Shown here piece after piece: positions 23,284 to 35,700 of a DNA stretch of 64,000 bases. This stretch comes from Blastomyces gilchristii SLH14081 (taxonomy: Eukaryota; Ascomycota; Eurotiomycetes; Onygenales; Ajellomycetaceae). Position numbers and translations under genes: made by a program. The notes beneath the pieces are model-generated. The model was given only the letters and a program-made list of their open reading frames with translations. It was not told the origin of the DNA and searched no databases. How positions within the stretch are numbered: position 1 is the stretch's first letter; each line of letters starts with the position of its first letter. The stretch lies in the NCBI RefSeq assembly GCF_000003855.2, contig NW_003101680.1, positions 3,970,144 to 4,034,143 of the forward strand, read 5' to 3'.

Positions 23284-24861
23284 GCTGCTATAGTATAGTA
23301 CTCTGTAAAAGATTGTTCAGTATTACTGTAGTAATATATCAGTTTATTTCTTACAGTAATAATAGCCTGTGCTATAGTATTATCTCAGACTGAATTTCTT
23401 TTTAAGTGATTCAACTGCTTCTCAAGATAAGTAAATAAACTATTATACACTTATCAGACTGACTGCAGTATTAATGTATAAGTAATTAAGACTGTCTTCA
23501 TTGTCTTATAAAACTGAAACAGTAAATTAATTATATATTTCAACTGAGTTTACTTTGTATCAGAAAGTTTCAATATCTGAATCTTTTCTCAATCAGAGTA
23601 TTACACTTAATAATTAATTATCTGATATAATCAAAGAGTCTGAATAGTTATCTTATATATTGAACTTTATTATATTCTAATATTCTGTATTATATTCAGT
23701 GATGTGACTGATTTGTTTATTTATTAAATATTATGAAATTATTATTATTATTTAAAGAAGATATAAATTATATTAATAATATTTCAAATCTGTAATATTT
23801 AAATTATTAGTCAATCTATTCAAAATTAACAGTAGTATTATTAAAAAGTATTATTAAAAAGCAATATTAAAAAGTATTACTAAAAAACATTATCTTTTAT
23901 AATGTGAATATAAAAGTTACTTAAGTAATCACATTTATCTCATTCTTATTTTAAGAATCAGTCATTTTATTATTCTTTATCTTAATATTAAGATTCTTTA
24001 TCAGTGTTTATATTACAAGTTAAATTATATAAGTAATGCGGAGAATATGACCTTGTTTATTATTTCAGAAACACAAAGTCAATTTTTACTTCAAGCTCTT
24101 TATTATAGTGTAGTTATTCATAGTATTATCAGTTATAATTGTAGAAAGACTGAGACTAATATTTTAATAGTCATTTTAAATCACAGTTATTAATATCTTT
24201 ATTGTATAATTCTCAGTATGACTACTAATCAATGATTCAAATTCAATTAATATCTCTGAATAAGTTTAGTTCTTATCAATATAATAACATGTAACTCTTA
24301 TAAATGTAAGATTATTAATACTAGTTTATATATTTACTGTGAGAGATACTCTTTGATAATTCTTCAACTCTGATTCTAGATATTGTATATTGACTTTGTA
24401 GTATATCTCAAGATTGAACTGAAGACAGAATTGATATAAAATATGAAGATTTGAATTAAGTATTTAAAGAAGTGTTCAGAATTCAGAGTTTTCAATTAAT
24501 TAAAGAGAAAGATTCAGAGATATATATATATAAAGTAATTATTCATAAAAGTTATTAAATGAGAATTATGAAATCAGACTACTGATACATGATTATTTTC
24601 ATATAATTTTCTTTAAATTAGAAAGTTAGTGTTATTAAAAATTATTATCTAATAGAGTAACTTATTAGTTCAGTAGTAATTTTCTGATTATTTTTCTTTT
24701 ATTATCTATATTCTGATAACTTTAGATATTGATAAATTTCTTCAGAGTTATAATCAGTTTATAATGAATATTTCTAGATAAAGTTACAGTGATTGCAGTA
24801 GAGAGATAACTCTTCAGTAATCTATAATACAATCTATTAATAATTATTTCATAGTTCATCT
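23284..24861 (-). mobile_element. hAT transposon copy C, segment 2
   Basis: Mirror image of copy B about 18975 back to 17390. It carries the N-terminal two thirds of the transposase region, much decayed. It ends at the copia insertion, TSD CATCT (24857-24861). Confidence 0.82.
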
Positions 24862-24965
24862 TCTTGAAGAATAACATTGTTATATTGTAATCTAACTACG
24901 CGAGTTACACTAAATGAATAGATTGAGATGGCACGTGACTAAGGTAGGTGTAGTAATCACCAACA
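24862..24965 (-). repeat. Copia-1 3' LTR
   Basis: 104 bp, differing from 29930-30033 at only a few bases (for example ATATTGTAATC against ATATAGTAATC). Both retain CpG (ACTACGCGAGTTACAC). Confidence 0.92.
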
Positions 24966-25167
24966 CCCTCCCTTGCTACACCGTGGTCTATAAGCCGCCA
25001 CCCGGGGCCTCTCTCATTCTCAAATCTTTCAAAAATGCAATAATAATTAATTACATCAATCGGACCCTGATTTCCTCATTAGGAAAGGCGTCCGTACAGC
25101 AATAACTGTAAAAATCAAGAAATACATGCAAAATTCATTGATCCGCTGTACCATCATTACCATTCAA
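24966..25167 (-). other. Copia-1 3' untranslated region, little mutated
   Basis: About 200 bases between the pol stop and the 3' LTR, containing GCCGCCACCCGGGGCC and CAATCGGACCCTG. This is much richer in CG and CC than the adjoining coding region. No ORF of note. Confidence 0.6.
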
Positions 25168-28100
25168 TCATTCCTTCTCAATTTCCTGAATATCAACCCT
25201 TTTGACAAAATCTTCAAATGCAGGCTTTGTCAGTGACTTGGTGAGACTGTCAGCTATATTCACTGTAGAATCAATGTGTTTCATCATGATTTCCCCTTTT
25301 TCAATCAAATCGCGAAGAATATGATATCTGATCTCAATGTGAAATGACCTTCATATTAAGAATTCCTCCTTTGCTAGATTGATTGCTCTCTTATTATCAA
25401 CTCATAGATGTGAGTATATTTTTGCTTTTCCATCATTCATCAATTCAGTGTCATATAACATATCATTCAATCAGATTATCTCACAAGCTGTCTCACTAGC
25501 TGCAATATACTCAGCTTCTGTGATTGATTTAGCAATAGATGTCTGTCTCTGTGACTGCCATGAGATCAATGACTCATTAATCAATATAACATAGCTGATA
25601 GTTGATTTGTATTGAGAATCTGCCCCTGTTCAGTCTGAATCACAATATGTCACAGTACTCAGGCCATCTTCTATCTCCTTCTTATACAATATGCCATGGT
25701 TTTTCATCTTCTTGATATAATGTAGGACATGCTTCAATGCTGCTTAATATACTTTGTGTGAATGTGAGTTAAAATGTGAGAGATAGTTGACCGCGAATGC
25801 CAGGTCTGGCTGGCTGCTTGAGATCAAATACTGCAATGATCCCAATTCTTGACAATATCTCATAGCTGTAAAGTTGTCATTCAATTCATCATCCTGATCA
25901 GGTGAAAATTTCAGTTATATGCCTGTCATCATAGAGGTCTCTGCAGGATTCATCTTATTCATGCTGAAATCTTCAAGAATCTTCTTAATATAACAACTCT
26001 GTGTAACTGCTAGATTGCTATTCCTCTGGCATTTAATCTTCATCCTCAGGTAAGGTTTATCCTATTCAACTTCTTTTGTCTCAAACCTTTTTCTGATTTT
26101 CATCAAAATTCACTCAATTTCACTCTCTTCAGGCCCTGTGATTTGACAGTCATTGACATGTAGTGTCAAGAATAACTTGTGAATTGAATGATAAAGAAAT
26201 TCATCATTGTATGATGAGATCTTCAATTCTAGATTTATTAAGTGTTCTGTTGTAAGGAAATACCATGTTCTTGCTGTCTGTTTCATTCTGTATAAGCTCT
26301 GATATACAAGCCCTACTAATTCACCACAACTGTGCTTGATCTCTGTGAGTAGTTACATAAATATCATCTCATTCTGAGGCAATATCTCATTCAAAAACAC
26401 AGATACATAGTCAATTGATCTGACTTTTCAACCCCTTGCTGTTGATATAGTGAATAAGCTCTGTGACATAGATTCAGACATCACTGCTGCATATGACTTA
26501 TTATAATAAATATCTTGTTATTGTAGGAATTCTTTAATCACTTAACAAGCTCTAAAGTGAATGATTTCATCCTTGTTATTCAATTTCTGATTGTACACTC
26601 ATTTGTCTGTAAGAATGTTCATTTTCAGAGCCTTTTCAATAACAATATATATCTTCTTCTGTTCAAAAGTTTTCACTTTCTTTCTCATTATCTGATGTCA
26701 ATGTTCTCAGTTATGGCTTCTTTTGACCTCTGCCAGTGTGATCAGATAATCATTAAGAATACTGAGTACAGAATCTTCATTATTCACAGAGTCATTCATA
26801 TTATCATCAACAAGTTCTGTCTCATCATCTAGTAGATATATCAGTTCCAGCACACTGTTCATATCATCATCAGCAAGCATCTTTAAAATATCAGGTTTAT
26901 TCTTTATAAGTCTTCTTAGAAGACAGTGTTGTCATCTCTTCATAATATTAAGAACATTCAATTTTTCTGACAGTTTGACTGCTTCTCTAATGACATTCAC
27001 TGATGCTTCTTCTGTTATCAATTCTTCATTAAAAACAATATCTCTTACAATCTCAAGCTTACAGGTTGCAGGGTCTCAGATACAATATTGATACAGTTCT
27101 TAATATTCAACTAATTATCATTACTTACTATCAGTTCTATTCACAAGCTTATTGATAATCTTCAGATTCTTCTTATATATCTTACATCCTCATCTGTGTA
27201 TTCAATGAGCAGAAGATTGAACATCTGTTCAAGCTTTAAAAGGAGATAATGAGATTCTTCTCTGACATCTGTAAATCTTCATTGATGTTGAGAATGTGTT
27301 AATCATCATGATTATAACTTGAATAGCTTCATTTTAAAGTTTTCTTATGAGCTCACTGTTAAATAGTAAGCTTCTTGTCTTTTCATCTACAATATGATTG
27401 ACATGTTCTGCAGGGCCATTGAACTGTGATATATCAGATGTAGTGATCTCATATGTGATTTCTTTTCATCAGTAGTAGATCTTTAATTCATCACTTTTAA
27501 ATTCATCTTCATTATCTCAGTGTAAAGTCTCAATTCAACATTGAGTAGTGATCTCAATTTCATCAATAAAGATCATCAAACACACAATAATCTCACTCTT
27601 TGACATTATAAGAATAATTCACCTGTAGTGTGTGACATTATCTGTAATACTCATTCAATAATTAGCTCCTCTATGAGTAGAGAGATTGATTTCATCATAT
27701 AGTGTACAGTCATCACCTGCAAGGTTCATAAAGAATCTCATTATAGATTTAATAATTCTTATCATTGATACAAATATTGAATGTGTCATTTTTATCTGTA
27801 CACAGGTCTTACAGAACAGCAAAGCTCTGTCACTCTTAATTCTCACTCTCAGTTATGAATCTGCTGCTAATTTAGCAATATTCACAGAATTGAGATAATC
27901 AAGCTTTTAATATCATTGTAACATTATGTGTTCAACAATCTTGATATTCTTATTAAGCAATGCTAGCAGAGAATCTTTTTTCTCTGCAGATCATAGAATT
28001 TTCACAGATTCAAATTCATTATTTAACATTGCAAATCAAATCAAGTCTCTAGTCATTGATTATTTTTTCAGAATGTAGATATTCTTATCACTCAATTTAA

Positions 28101-29823
28101 CAGTAAAACTCAACATCTTGTCAGAAGAGATTAATAAGATTGAATGAGTGTTCTCATAGATCAGTTACTTATATGTATAGCTCTGATATACAAGCTTTTC
28201 AAAACTCATAAGATTAATCTTCAGCTTGGGAACATAGCAGATGTTCTGCAGTAGCAGATTCACTTCTTCGACTAGTATATTCATCTTCTCTATAGCTGTT
28301 GCAGAAGCTGTCAATTCATCAGATATCTTCAATATGATATTAATCTTCTGCAGCACTATCAATATGAGATTCTTGCAAGGTGTAGCATAGACACTGAATT
28401 CAGAGTTCAGAACCCAGGTATCTTTGTCAGTTTGATCAGTAGAATAGACTGTTTCTGTTGTATGAAATACTTACTTAATAACATTATGAACTGATGCTGA
28501 GCCTGTTTCATTCTTATTCTTATTCTTATCACAGCTAGTAGAGCATTTTTCAGGAAATTTTAATCAGTAATCTGTTTGAATGTGATCAATCTTCTGACAA
28601 TGATAACATGTTTTGATAGTATTATTACCCTTTCTATCTGACTTGATGAAATCTTTGTCCTTGTTCTCAGAGATCTTCTTCTTCTTCTTATTCTTTTTAT
28701 TCTTTCTGTTGGAATCTTGAGCATTATTTGCAGGGATCTTTTCATCAGAGATGAGAGATTCATCAGTAGCTGACAATTGTAGAAGAATATCTCAACACAA
28801 TTTCATGAAATCATCTTCAAGTGTTCTAGCATTCTCATTCTTCTCTATTACATTCATTCAATTCTTTATAAAAGATGATCAATCTTTACTAATCTCTGTA
28901 GGAAGTCTGTCAAAAAACATGAAATCTTCAACATTATATCTCAATCAGATATAATCAGTCCTGATTGCAATTAAATGTTCAATAGATGCATGATCAGAAC
29001 TCTTTAATTTTGACATTATCTCAATTAATTCTTGAAACAGGCAAGTTCTGCAGACAGCAGGCCTCTCAGTGAAATTATTCTCTATGACAGATCATAGAGA
29101 ATAAGCAGATAGTTGAGACTTCTTGAGTATAATAAAGTGAGATTTGATCTGTGAGATAATTGCAGATCATATGTAGTTATATAGTCAGATATTCTGTTCT
29201 GATCAAAAACATTGCATATTCATGCTGACATTCTCATCAGAATTAATCTGCTTATCATTAAGAATGTCATCTATTTCAGATTATCTTACTGTGAGCAGAA
29301 TCTCTTCTTTTCACATAGAATAATTTACAGAGTCAGTGAGTATAATAGGCTTCTTTATAGACCTTACTTAATCTCTGAATTCATTAAGAATCTTCATCAA
29401 TGCAGATATTCTACTCTTTCATTGAAGACAGTTCATCAAATCTGCACTAAGCTCTTCATTTTCATCTCTGTCTATCTTTATTCACTTGACTTCATGTTGA
29501 AGTCTTGCAATTTCTAATATCATGTGAGACTTCTCACTCACAGAGCTATTGTCATTTCAGTCACTTAAGGGCTCTGCATTGTCTGACATCTCACTGATGT
29601 CTTTAACTGAGTCTTTATATTCATTGTTGAACTCATCAGAGTGTTTCTCTGTGATGATTTCATTCAGCTCAAACACCTCAGAAGCCGCCTTTCAATTCAT
29701 TATTGATATTAACAGTGATCTGTAATCTTGCATTTACTGCTCTAGCATTTTCTCATTTCTTCATTTTAAAGGCATGTATTCTTTTGTTAAGTCAGATGTC
29801 CATCTGAATCTTAGATTAATCAT
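25168..29823 (-). pseudogene. Copia-1 Gag-Pol polyprotein (inactivated)
   Basis: A single frame of 1,552 codons from ATG 29823 (MINLRFRWTSDLTKEYMPLK) to TGA 25168-25170, with many internal stops but apparently no frameshift. Gag zinc knuckle about 28570-28615: CYHCQKIDHIQTDY, the last Cys turned to Tyr. Protease about 28390-28430: DTWVLNSEFSVYATP for the usual W-x-LDSGA. Integrase 27850-26950: zinc-binding CKTC, FFMNLAGDD, and RxDN box as H-x-DNEDEFKSDEL, then FNGPAEHVNHIVDEK. RT 26650-25950: NEILPQNEM, QSLYRMKQTARTWY, catalytic LHVNDCQIT (VDD expected). RNase H 25900-25200: VTYCDSD, SITEAEYIAASETACEIIW, HIEIRYHILRDLIEKGEI. The domain order protease-integrase-RT-RNase H is diagnostic of copia. 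Confidence 0.94.
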
Positions 29824-29914
29824 GGATTTAATCACTTAATAAATCATCTAGGCACGCTTCTAACGACGCATGAAGATGTCAATTGCATATTATTTTGCAG
29901 CTTTTCATTGCATA

Positions 29915-29929
29915 GAGAGCTTCATAACC
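29915..29929 (-). promoter_or_regulatory. Copia-1 putative primer-binding site
   Basis: Directly after the 5' LTR the minus strand reads GGTTATGAAGCTCTC. The first eight bases are complementary to the anticodon loop region of initiator tRNA-Met (CAU in TCATAACC). Copia-type elements are known to use an internal half of that tRNA. The match is short, so this is an inference. Confidence 0.5.
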
Positions 29930-30033
29930 TCTTGAAGAATAACATTGTTATATAGTAATCTAACTACGCGAGTTACACTAAATGAATAGGTTGAGATGGC
30001 ACGTGACTAGAGTAGGTGTAGTAATCACCAACA
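29930..30033 (-). repeat. Copia-1 5' LTR
   Basis: 104-bp partner of 24862-24965. The coding start lies 107 bases downstream. Confidence 0.92.
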
Positions 30034-30451
30034 CATCTCAGTATTTGTGTTGAGTTTTTCATAAATTTTATAACCTGAAATCAGATGTGAAGAATGAAGT
30101 AATTATATATTATAATTGAAAGAGAGCATTCTGTGTTAAATTATAAATAATATAGACTTTATGATTTACAGTGATTTTTTAAAGAGTTTATAAATCTTCA
30201 ATAGAAGTAAAAGAAGTGAAAGAAGTGAATTCAGAAGATATAATAATAATTTGAAAAAGATAATAATTTATTTTTAATAACTGATCACTGATATGTGTAA
30301 GAAGAATTAATATAAGAGAAAATAATCTTCTTTTTAACTTAGTTATAATTTTAGTACTAACTCAGATTGAATATTATCAATGTATAAAAGTAAATAAACA
30401 ATCTTGATTAATCTCTGTCATATTTCTTAAAATATATTAATATTGTGAAAG
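30034..30451 (-). mobile_element. hAT transposon copy C, segment 3
   Basis: Reverse complement of copy B 17315-17400 joined to about 11500-11673, which makes it the empty-site control for Gypsy-2a. It is cut on the right by Gypsy-2b, TSD GAAAG (30447-30451). No ORF. Confidence 0.85.
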
Positions 30452-30814
30452 TGTGGCGGGCTGCGCCCGATCAATCATATAGACTATTCCGTTACACTTC
30501 ATAGATTCTTCCGCTCCACTCTCGAACACGTACACTCTGATTCTCGGCCATTCTCGATCGCCGATTCTCGGCCGCCACGAATGTGTATGCTCTGATTCTC
30601 AGCCATTCTCAATCACTGATCCTCAGCCGCCATGAAGATGTATAGATTCTTCCGCCCTGAAGCTCCACTGTGTATATCATTATATATGTGTATAAATATT
30701 CACTCTGATCACTGATTCTCACACTTTCTCTTTCTTTTCTTCTCTAATGTTTTTCTCTTTATTATATAAGACCTATTAATATTATACTGATCTATTCAGC
30801 ATAGGCCTCTTACA
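30452..30814 (+). repeat. Gypsy-2b 5' LTR
   Basis: 363 bp, rich in surviving CpG (TGTGGCGGGCTGCGCCCGATC, TCGATCGCCGATTCTCGG), hence less mutated than its 3' partner. The block CTGATTCTCGGCCATTCTC ... GCCGCCACGAA occurs twice in tandem with divergence. Confidence 0.93.
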
Positions 30815-32180
30815 CTAGAAAAATATTCATTGTCTTCTTATTAGAAACAATTATTCCTACATTATCTTCTTATTAGAAATGATTATTCATTGAGAGATAT
30901 CTGAACATGTAACACCATATAAGAAAGAGAAACAGTTAAATAAACACTGAGTTCTCAGATAGAAGCTTACTTATCAGTCACTCTGACTTTGTAATAAGAT
31001 TTTATAAGAAAATATCAGTGAAAGACCTGAGAGTTCTGATACTCAGATATATAAGATATTCATATAATTACACTTCTTCAGATTTCACAGATATCACATA
31101 TCTGATAAAATTATATAATCATGTTTAATGATAATATGAAACTCTTAAATGTGAGTATAGATATGATGTCACAATGACTCTGATTAATGTTGAAATTATA
31201 ATAGTAACAGATAATAGACATGCATACAACTCAACAACTTCAATATAAAGAGATTTAATAATTAACTCATGTGATTTCAACATCTACAGAATTAAATACA
31301 AAAGTACTGAAAGAATGCTTAAATGCTTCTGTATATTTCAATACTTCTGATCTCACTCTCTACTCATTATAAAGAATGGAAATACTCACAAAACTGCACA
31401 TAGATGAAGATGTCATCAGTTTATTAATCAATCAAGATTGATATATCAATGAATGATTGAAGAATCATGTGAAATAGAAGTTTTATTCATGAATAAAAGT
31501 ATGTGAATCAGTGTTACAAATGTCTGATAATATTATGAAATATCATGATATTCTGTTCTGAGACACTGTCATATAACAGAAGACATTAGATTAATTACAG
31601 AGTGTCTGACAGAGAAATACTTCTCTTACAACATTTATCCCTGATTTTGACATCAAGATCTTAGAAGCAGATGATCAATCTTGAGAGAATTGAATAAAGA
31701 TTAGCATGCTTCAGAAGACATTAACTTTTGAACTCTTACAGATTCTCATAAGTGTAAATAAAGACTCAACTTATGAAGGCTTCTGCACACAGCTTCAGAC
31801 ATTGAATGACTGTCTTATCAAGCTCAAGAGTATACAGAACAGTGGCAGAAGATGTTACATCTTAGTCACTCATACACCTGCACTAAAGAGAAGTAACAGT
31901 AATAATGCAGATATCATGAATTGAATAGATTCAAATATCTATACATAAGCAAGAGGTTTCACTGTTTGAACAGACTTCTGAGTCTCTGAGATCACTTCTG
32001 AGAAAGTCATCAATCAATGTCAATATGAAGTATGTATTAACTGTAACTGATTAGAACTTATTACTTTCAACTGTTGATTGATCTACATGTCTTCATATTC
32101 AAGAGAAAGACAAGTATCTTCTCAATCAAGAGAAAGATCAGTGTCTTCTCATTTGAAGAATGAATCAGCACCTGTCCACA

Positions 32181-32556
32181 GCCCCGGTGGCCGAATGGTT
32201 AATGCGGCCACCTGGTAGCGCCTTGGCGTGGGAAACCAAGGCGCGTGGGTTCGAAACCCGCAGGGGATACATTAAATCCGGAACTCAAGCACCTCAGGTT
32301 TCTAATAAATACAGAGGTGTACAAATCGCTTCAATGAATTGCTCTATGTTCCTGGGCTGGGAAGTTATTATCGCATGTATCTAATTGTCACTTCTTTGTA
32401 TTTTCCTATGTTCTTGTTATCTTGGCGTGGTCTCAACACCTGTATTTCCTCCTGTATAACTAACACTTGACCTGTATTTAACATCACGCAAGGACTCATC
32501 ATAAGCTCCGCTTGCATATGAGTATAATGGAAGAATAATAATAATAATAATAATAA
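32181..32556 (+). mobile_element. tRNA-derived SINE, family A, copy 1
   Basis: 376 bp flanked by a perfect 14-bp TSD AGCACCTGTCCACA (32167-32180 and 32557-32570). The head (32181-32270) is tRNA-like: A box TGGCCGAATGG and B box GGTTCGAAACC, with a Ser/Leu-like D arm and long variable arm. The tail ends TATAATGGAAGAATAATAAT with (AAT)n. The sequence keeps its CpG and CC sites, unlike the surrounding gag. It has no protein product; movement would depend on a LINE. Confidence 0.95.
32188..32258 (+). promoter_or_regulatory. RNA polymerase III internal promoter of SINE-A copy 1
   Basis: A box 32188-32198 (TGGCCGAATGG) and B box 32248-32258 (GGTTCGAAACC) fit the TRGYNNARNNG and GGTTCRANNCC consensuses with tRNA-like spacing. 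Confidence 0.85.
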
Positions 32557-32712
32557 AGCACCTGTCCACATCAATCACATTGCAGTGAAGAAAGATTCAG
32601 AAGATAATTATAAGAATATCTCAATGAAACAGAGAAAAGATTAGCTTCTGTTCAAATTTATAAACAGAAGCTTGAAGAGATCAGATGACAATAATTTAAA
32701 GAGAAAATGACA

Positions 32713-35700
32713 ATGAATGCAATTCTTGTATCCACTGTGATTGATAATATGTATAATATGAAAGCCATGATAGACAGCAGTCTATGTCACTATGCAATGA
32801 TTAAATCTTCAGTCATAAGATGTTATAATCTTCAGTATATTCTCTTATTAAAACTCTGACTTCTCACAGAATTAATTAATCTAAAAGATGTTTGCATCTG
32901 TTACATAATAAAACTAAACATAGATATCAGAGAACATCAGTGTGAAGACATCTATGCATATAAAGTTGATAATCTTGATTATAATCTTATGTTAGAACTT
33001 GTCTGACTATCTGAATAAGGCATTTTATTAAATGTCTGAAACAGGAGCTTGATATTCTCTAACAATGATAGAATTCACAAAGATGATATTCACAAGACTA
33101 TGAATCTTACACAGATCTCTGCCAATGCTTATAAAATACTCTGAAAAAGAAGTTATCATCAAACCCGCTGACAGAGTCACTGACAGTAGAACTATGTATT
33201 AATCTATTCTGCCAGTCTGACTGATATTAAAAAGGCTCTGAAAAAGTTATTCTATATTACAATAACAGATTCTTGTATGAAACTCTCTCAATAATATCAT
33301 GAATATCTAGATGTCTTCTGATAAGATAATAATGTTACAAATCTACCTCTCTTATAAGGTTCAGGAGTGAATTACAGTATCAAGTTGAAAAAGAGAGATA
33401 ACAAGAACTCTGAATTATTATAAGACCCTCTTTATAATATGTTCTGAGATGAACTTCTTCTTCTTTAAAAGACACTCAATGATCTGTTGAATAGAGAATT
33501 CATACATGTGAGTAACTCTTTCACTGCAGTCTCTATTCTCTTTGTAAAGAAGTCAGGTGAAGAACTTCAGTTCTGTGTGAATTATTGAGAATTGAACACA
33601 TTAACAAAGAAGAACTGTTATTCTTTATCTCTTATTAATAAAACTCTAGCTCATATCAGACAAGCTCAATGATTTACAAAGTTAGATATTATTACTACAT
33701 TTTATAAGATTCACATTGCTGAAGAAGATGAGTGACTTACAGTATTCTGAACTCAATATAATCTCTTTGAATGAATAGTCACACTCTTTGAACTAGCTAA
33801 CACTCTCAGTATATTTCAGAAGTATATCAACTGAGCACTCTGAGACTTTCTTGATGAATTTGCATCTGCATATCTTGATAACATTCTCATCTTCACTGAT
33901 GAATTCAGAAAAGAATATCAAGAACATGTGTGAAAGATATTACAATAACTGTAGAAAGCAGAACTGCTGATAAACATAGACAAGTGTGATTTTGAGATTG
34001 AAAGTACAAAATATCTAGACTTTATAATAGAAGCTGGTGAGAGAATCTGAATAAATTCTGAGAAAGTCTCTGCTATTCTTGAATGAGAGATCTCACACAC
34101 TGTGAAAGATGTACAAAGTGTCATTGAATTTACTAACTTCTATCAGTGATTTATATGAAACTTCTCAGATATCATGAGATCACTTACAGAACTCACTAAG
34201 AAAGACTCAGTATTTCAATGATCAGCAGATGCTGAAGCTGCATTTATATAGATAAAGAAGATGTTTATTAATACTTCTCTGCTGATAACATTCAATTCTG
34301 ACTGTGAGATAGTTATTGAAGCTGATTTCTCTGACTATATTACAGAAGAAGCTATATTACAATATAATGATGAAGATGTCTTATAATCATGCATCTTCAT
34401 GTCTAAGAAACTGAGTCTCACTGAATACAACTATGAGATCTATAACAAGAAACTTCTCATGATTGTATATTGTTTAGAAGAATAAAACTCTGAACTCTGA
34501 AGTGTCTCTGAATTTGAGATAATCACAGATTATAAGAACCTTAAATACTTCACAACTATCTGTAAACTCACTGAACAACAGATGTTATAATCTGAGTTCT
34601 TAAGCTGCTTTTATTTTATAATACACTATCACTCTGGCAGTCAGAACTCAATGGCAGATGCCCTCTCATAATAAGAGTAAGATATATCATCTGATGTAAC
34701 AGATACTCACTGAATGAATCAAGAGCATCAGCTCTTGAATTCAAAGATACTAGTTAATCAAGATGAAACAGCTCATAACACTATACATGCTTCTCTGATT
34801 AGAACTATACATACTTCTTCAACTAGAACTGTCACTGATATCTTAACTTCTTCTGAATCTACATTAGATAAGCTATGATATACAGCAGTTTAAACTGATG
34901 AACTTCTTCAAGCACTCACTGAAGCAGTACAACAAGAAGCATCTCAATTTCTCCCAGAACTATGTGTAAGAACTGACATCTCAGAATGTTAAATTGATGA
35001 TAAAAACACTCTATAATTCTATGAATGATACTGAGTCTCACACTTCAAACTCTTATACACCTGGATAATGCAAGAGATGTATGATTCATGTATAACTGAT
35101 CATTCAGACTGTGAACAACTGTATAGAATGATCTTCTAAGAGTTCTATTAACCTGAGATATTAAATAGTATCAGATACTTTGTCTGAAACTGCAATCACT
35201 GTTCTTCTATTATCTTATAAAAGAACTGTAGAAAAGATCTACTGAAATTACTTAATATCTCTGATAGAATCTGATGAGATATAGTAATTAACTTTGCTGT
35301 TAATCTATCTAAGAGTAAGAATTATAGAAATATTCTGATCATTATTGATTAACTAAGTAAAGATGTAATATTAAAACCTTGTAATAAGATGAATACTGAA
35401 CAAGTCACTGAAGCCTTCTTACAGAGTTCATTCTATTAAATGCATGAGTTACTGAAATCTATAATATCAGATTAAGACTGTCAATTCATGAGCACTCTCT
35501 GAAAAAGAATCTGTCAAGTTCTTAAGATTATACACTGTCTGTCAACTGTCTATCACTCTGAGACTGATGATACATCAGAATAGATAATTCAGACTGTAAA
35601 GAATTATCTTTGTAAGTTCTGTAATCACTTATAAGATGACTGACATAATCTTCTTCTACACACAGAAGTCACTATCAATGATTAAGATGTTATTTCAACA

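Larger units (their letters stand above)
21630..24600 (-). pseudogene. hAT transposase, copy C (mutated and split by MITEs)
   Basis: Minus-strand counterpart of the copy B transposase, with the stop region at about 21630. The hATC-like region lies at about 21690-21900, and the mid region resumes beyond the S3/S2 insertion (22264-23291). The gene is therefore both full of C-to-T stops and interrupted by 1.03 kb of foreign DNA. The S3 insertion point falls in the segment encoding VVALLD (18975-18990 in copy B). The N terminus cannot be placed. Confidence 0.6.
24862..30033 (-). mobile_element. Copia-1: complete Ty1/copia LTR retrotransposon
   Basis: 5172 bp with short 104-bp LTRs (24862-24965 and 29930-30033). 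On the minus strand these start TGTTGGTGATTACTACACC and end TTATTCTTCAAGA. TSD CATCT is at 24857-24861 and 30034-30038; the unoccupied site in copy B reads TATGT in reverse at the same place, a near match. One minus-strand gag-pol frame is present. The 3' end (24966-25140) is unusually GC-rich for the window. Confidence 0.94.
31121..32709 (+). pseudogene. Gypsy-2b Gag (inactivated, split by a SINE)
   Basis: Homologous to Gypsy-2a Gag, starting at ATG 31121. The best preserved stretch is 31706-31920 (LTFELLQILISVNKDSTYEG and CFTQLQTLNDCLIKLKS-like sequence). The zinc knuckle near 32031 has lost its His (CINCN-x-LELITFNC). The SINE plus its 14-bp TSD at 32167-32570 interrupts the region after the knuckle. 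The capsid role is as for Gypsy-2a. Confidence 0.82.

Noticed and set aside
24914..25105. 63-codon plus-strand ORF
   Set aside because: Antisense to the copia 3' LTR and UTR; no family resemblance and it starts inside the LTR.
32181..32270. Functional tRNA-Ser/Leu gene
   Set aside because: The tRNA-like head is fused to a 290-bp body and (AAT)n tail, has a 14-bp TSD around the whole unit and a second dispersed copy at 46525. It is a SINE head; the anticodon arm does not fold as a standard tRNA.
32160..32384. 74-codon plus-strand ORF, and the similar 82-codon ORF at 46480
   Set aside because: Both are readings through the SINE tRNA head and body, and both start in flanking unrelated DNA.
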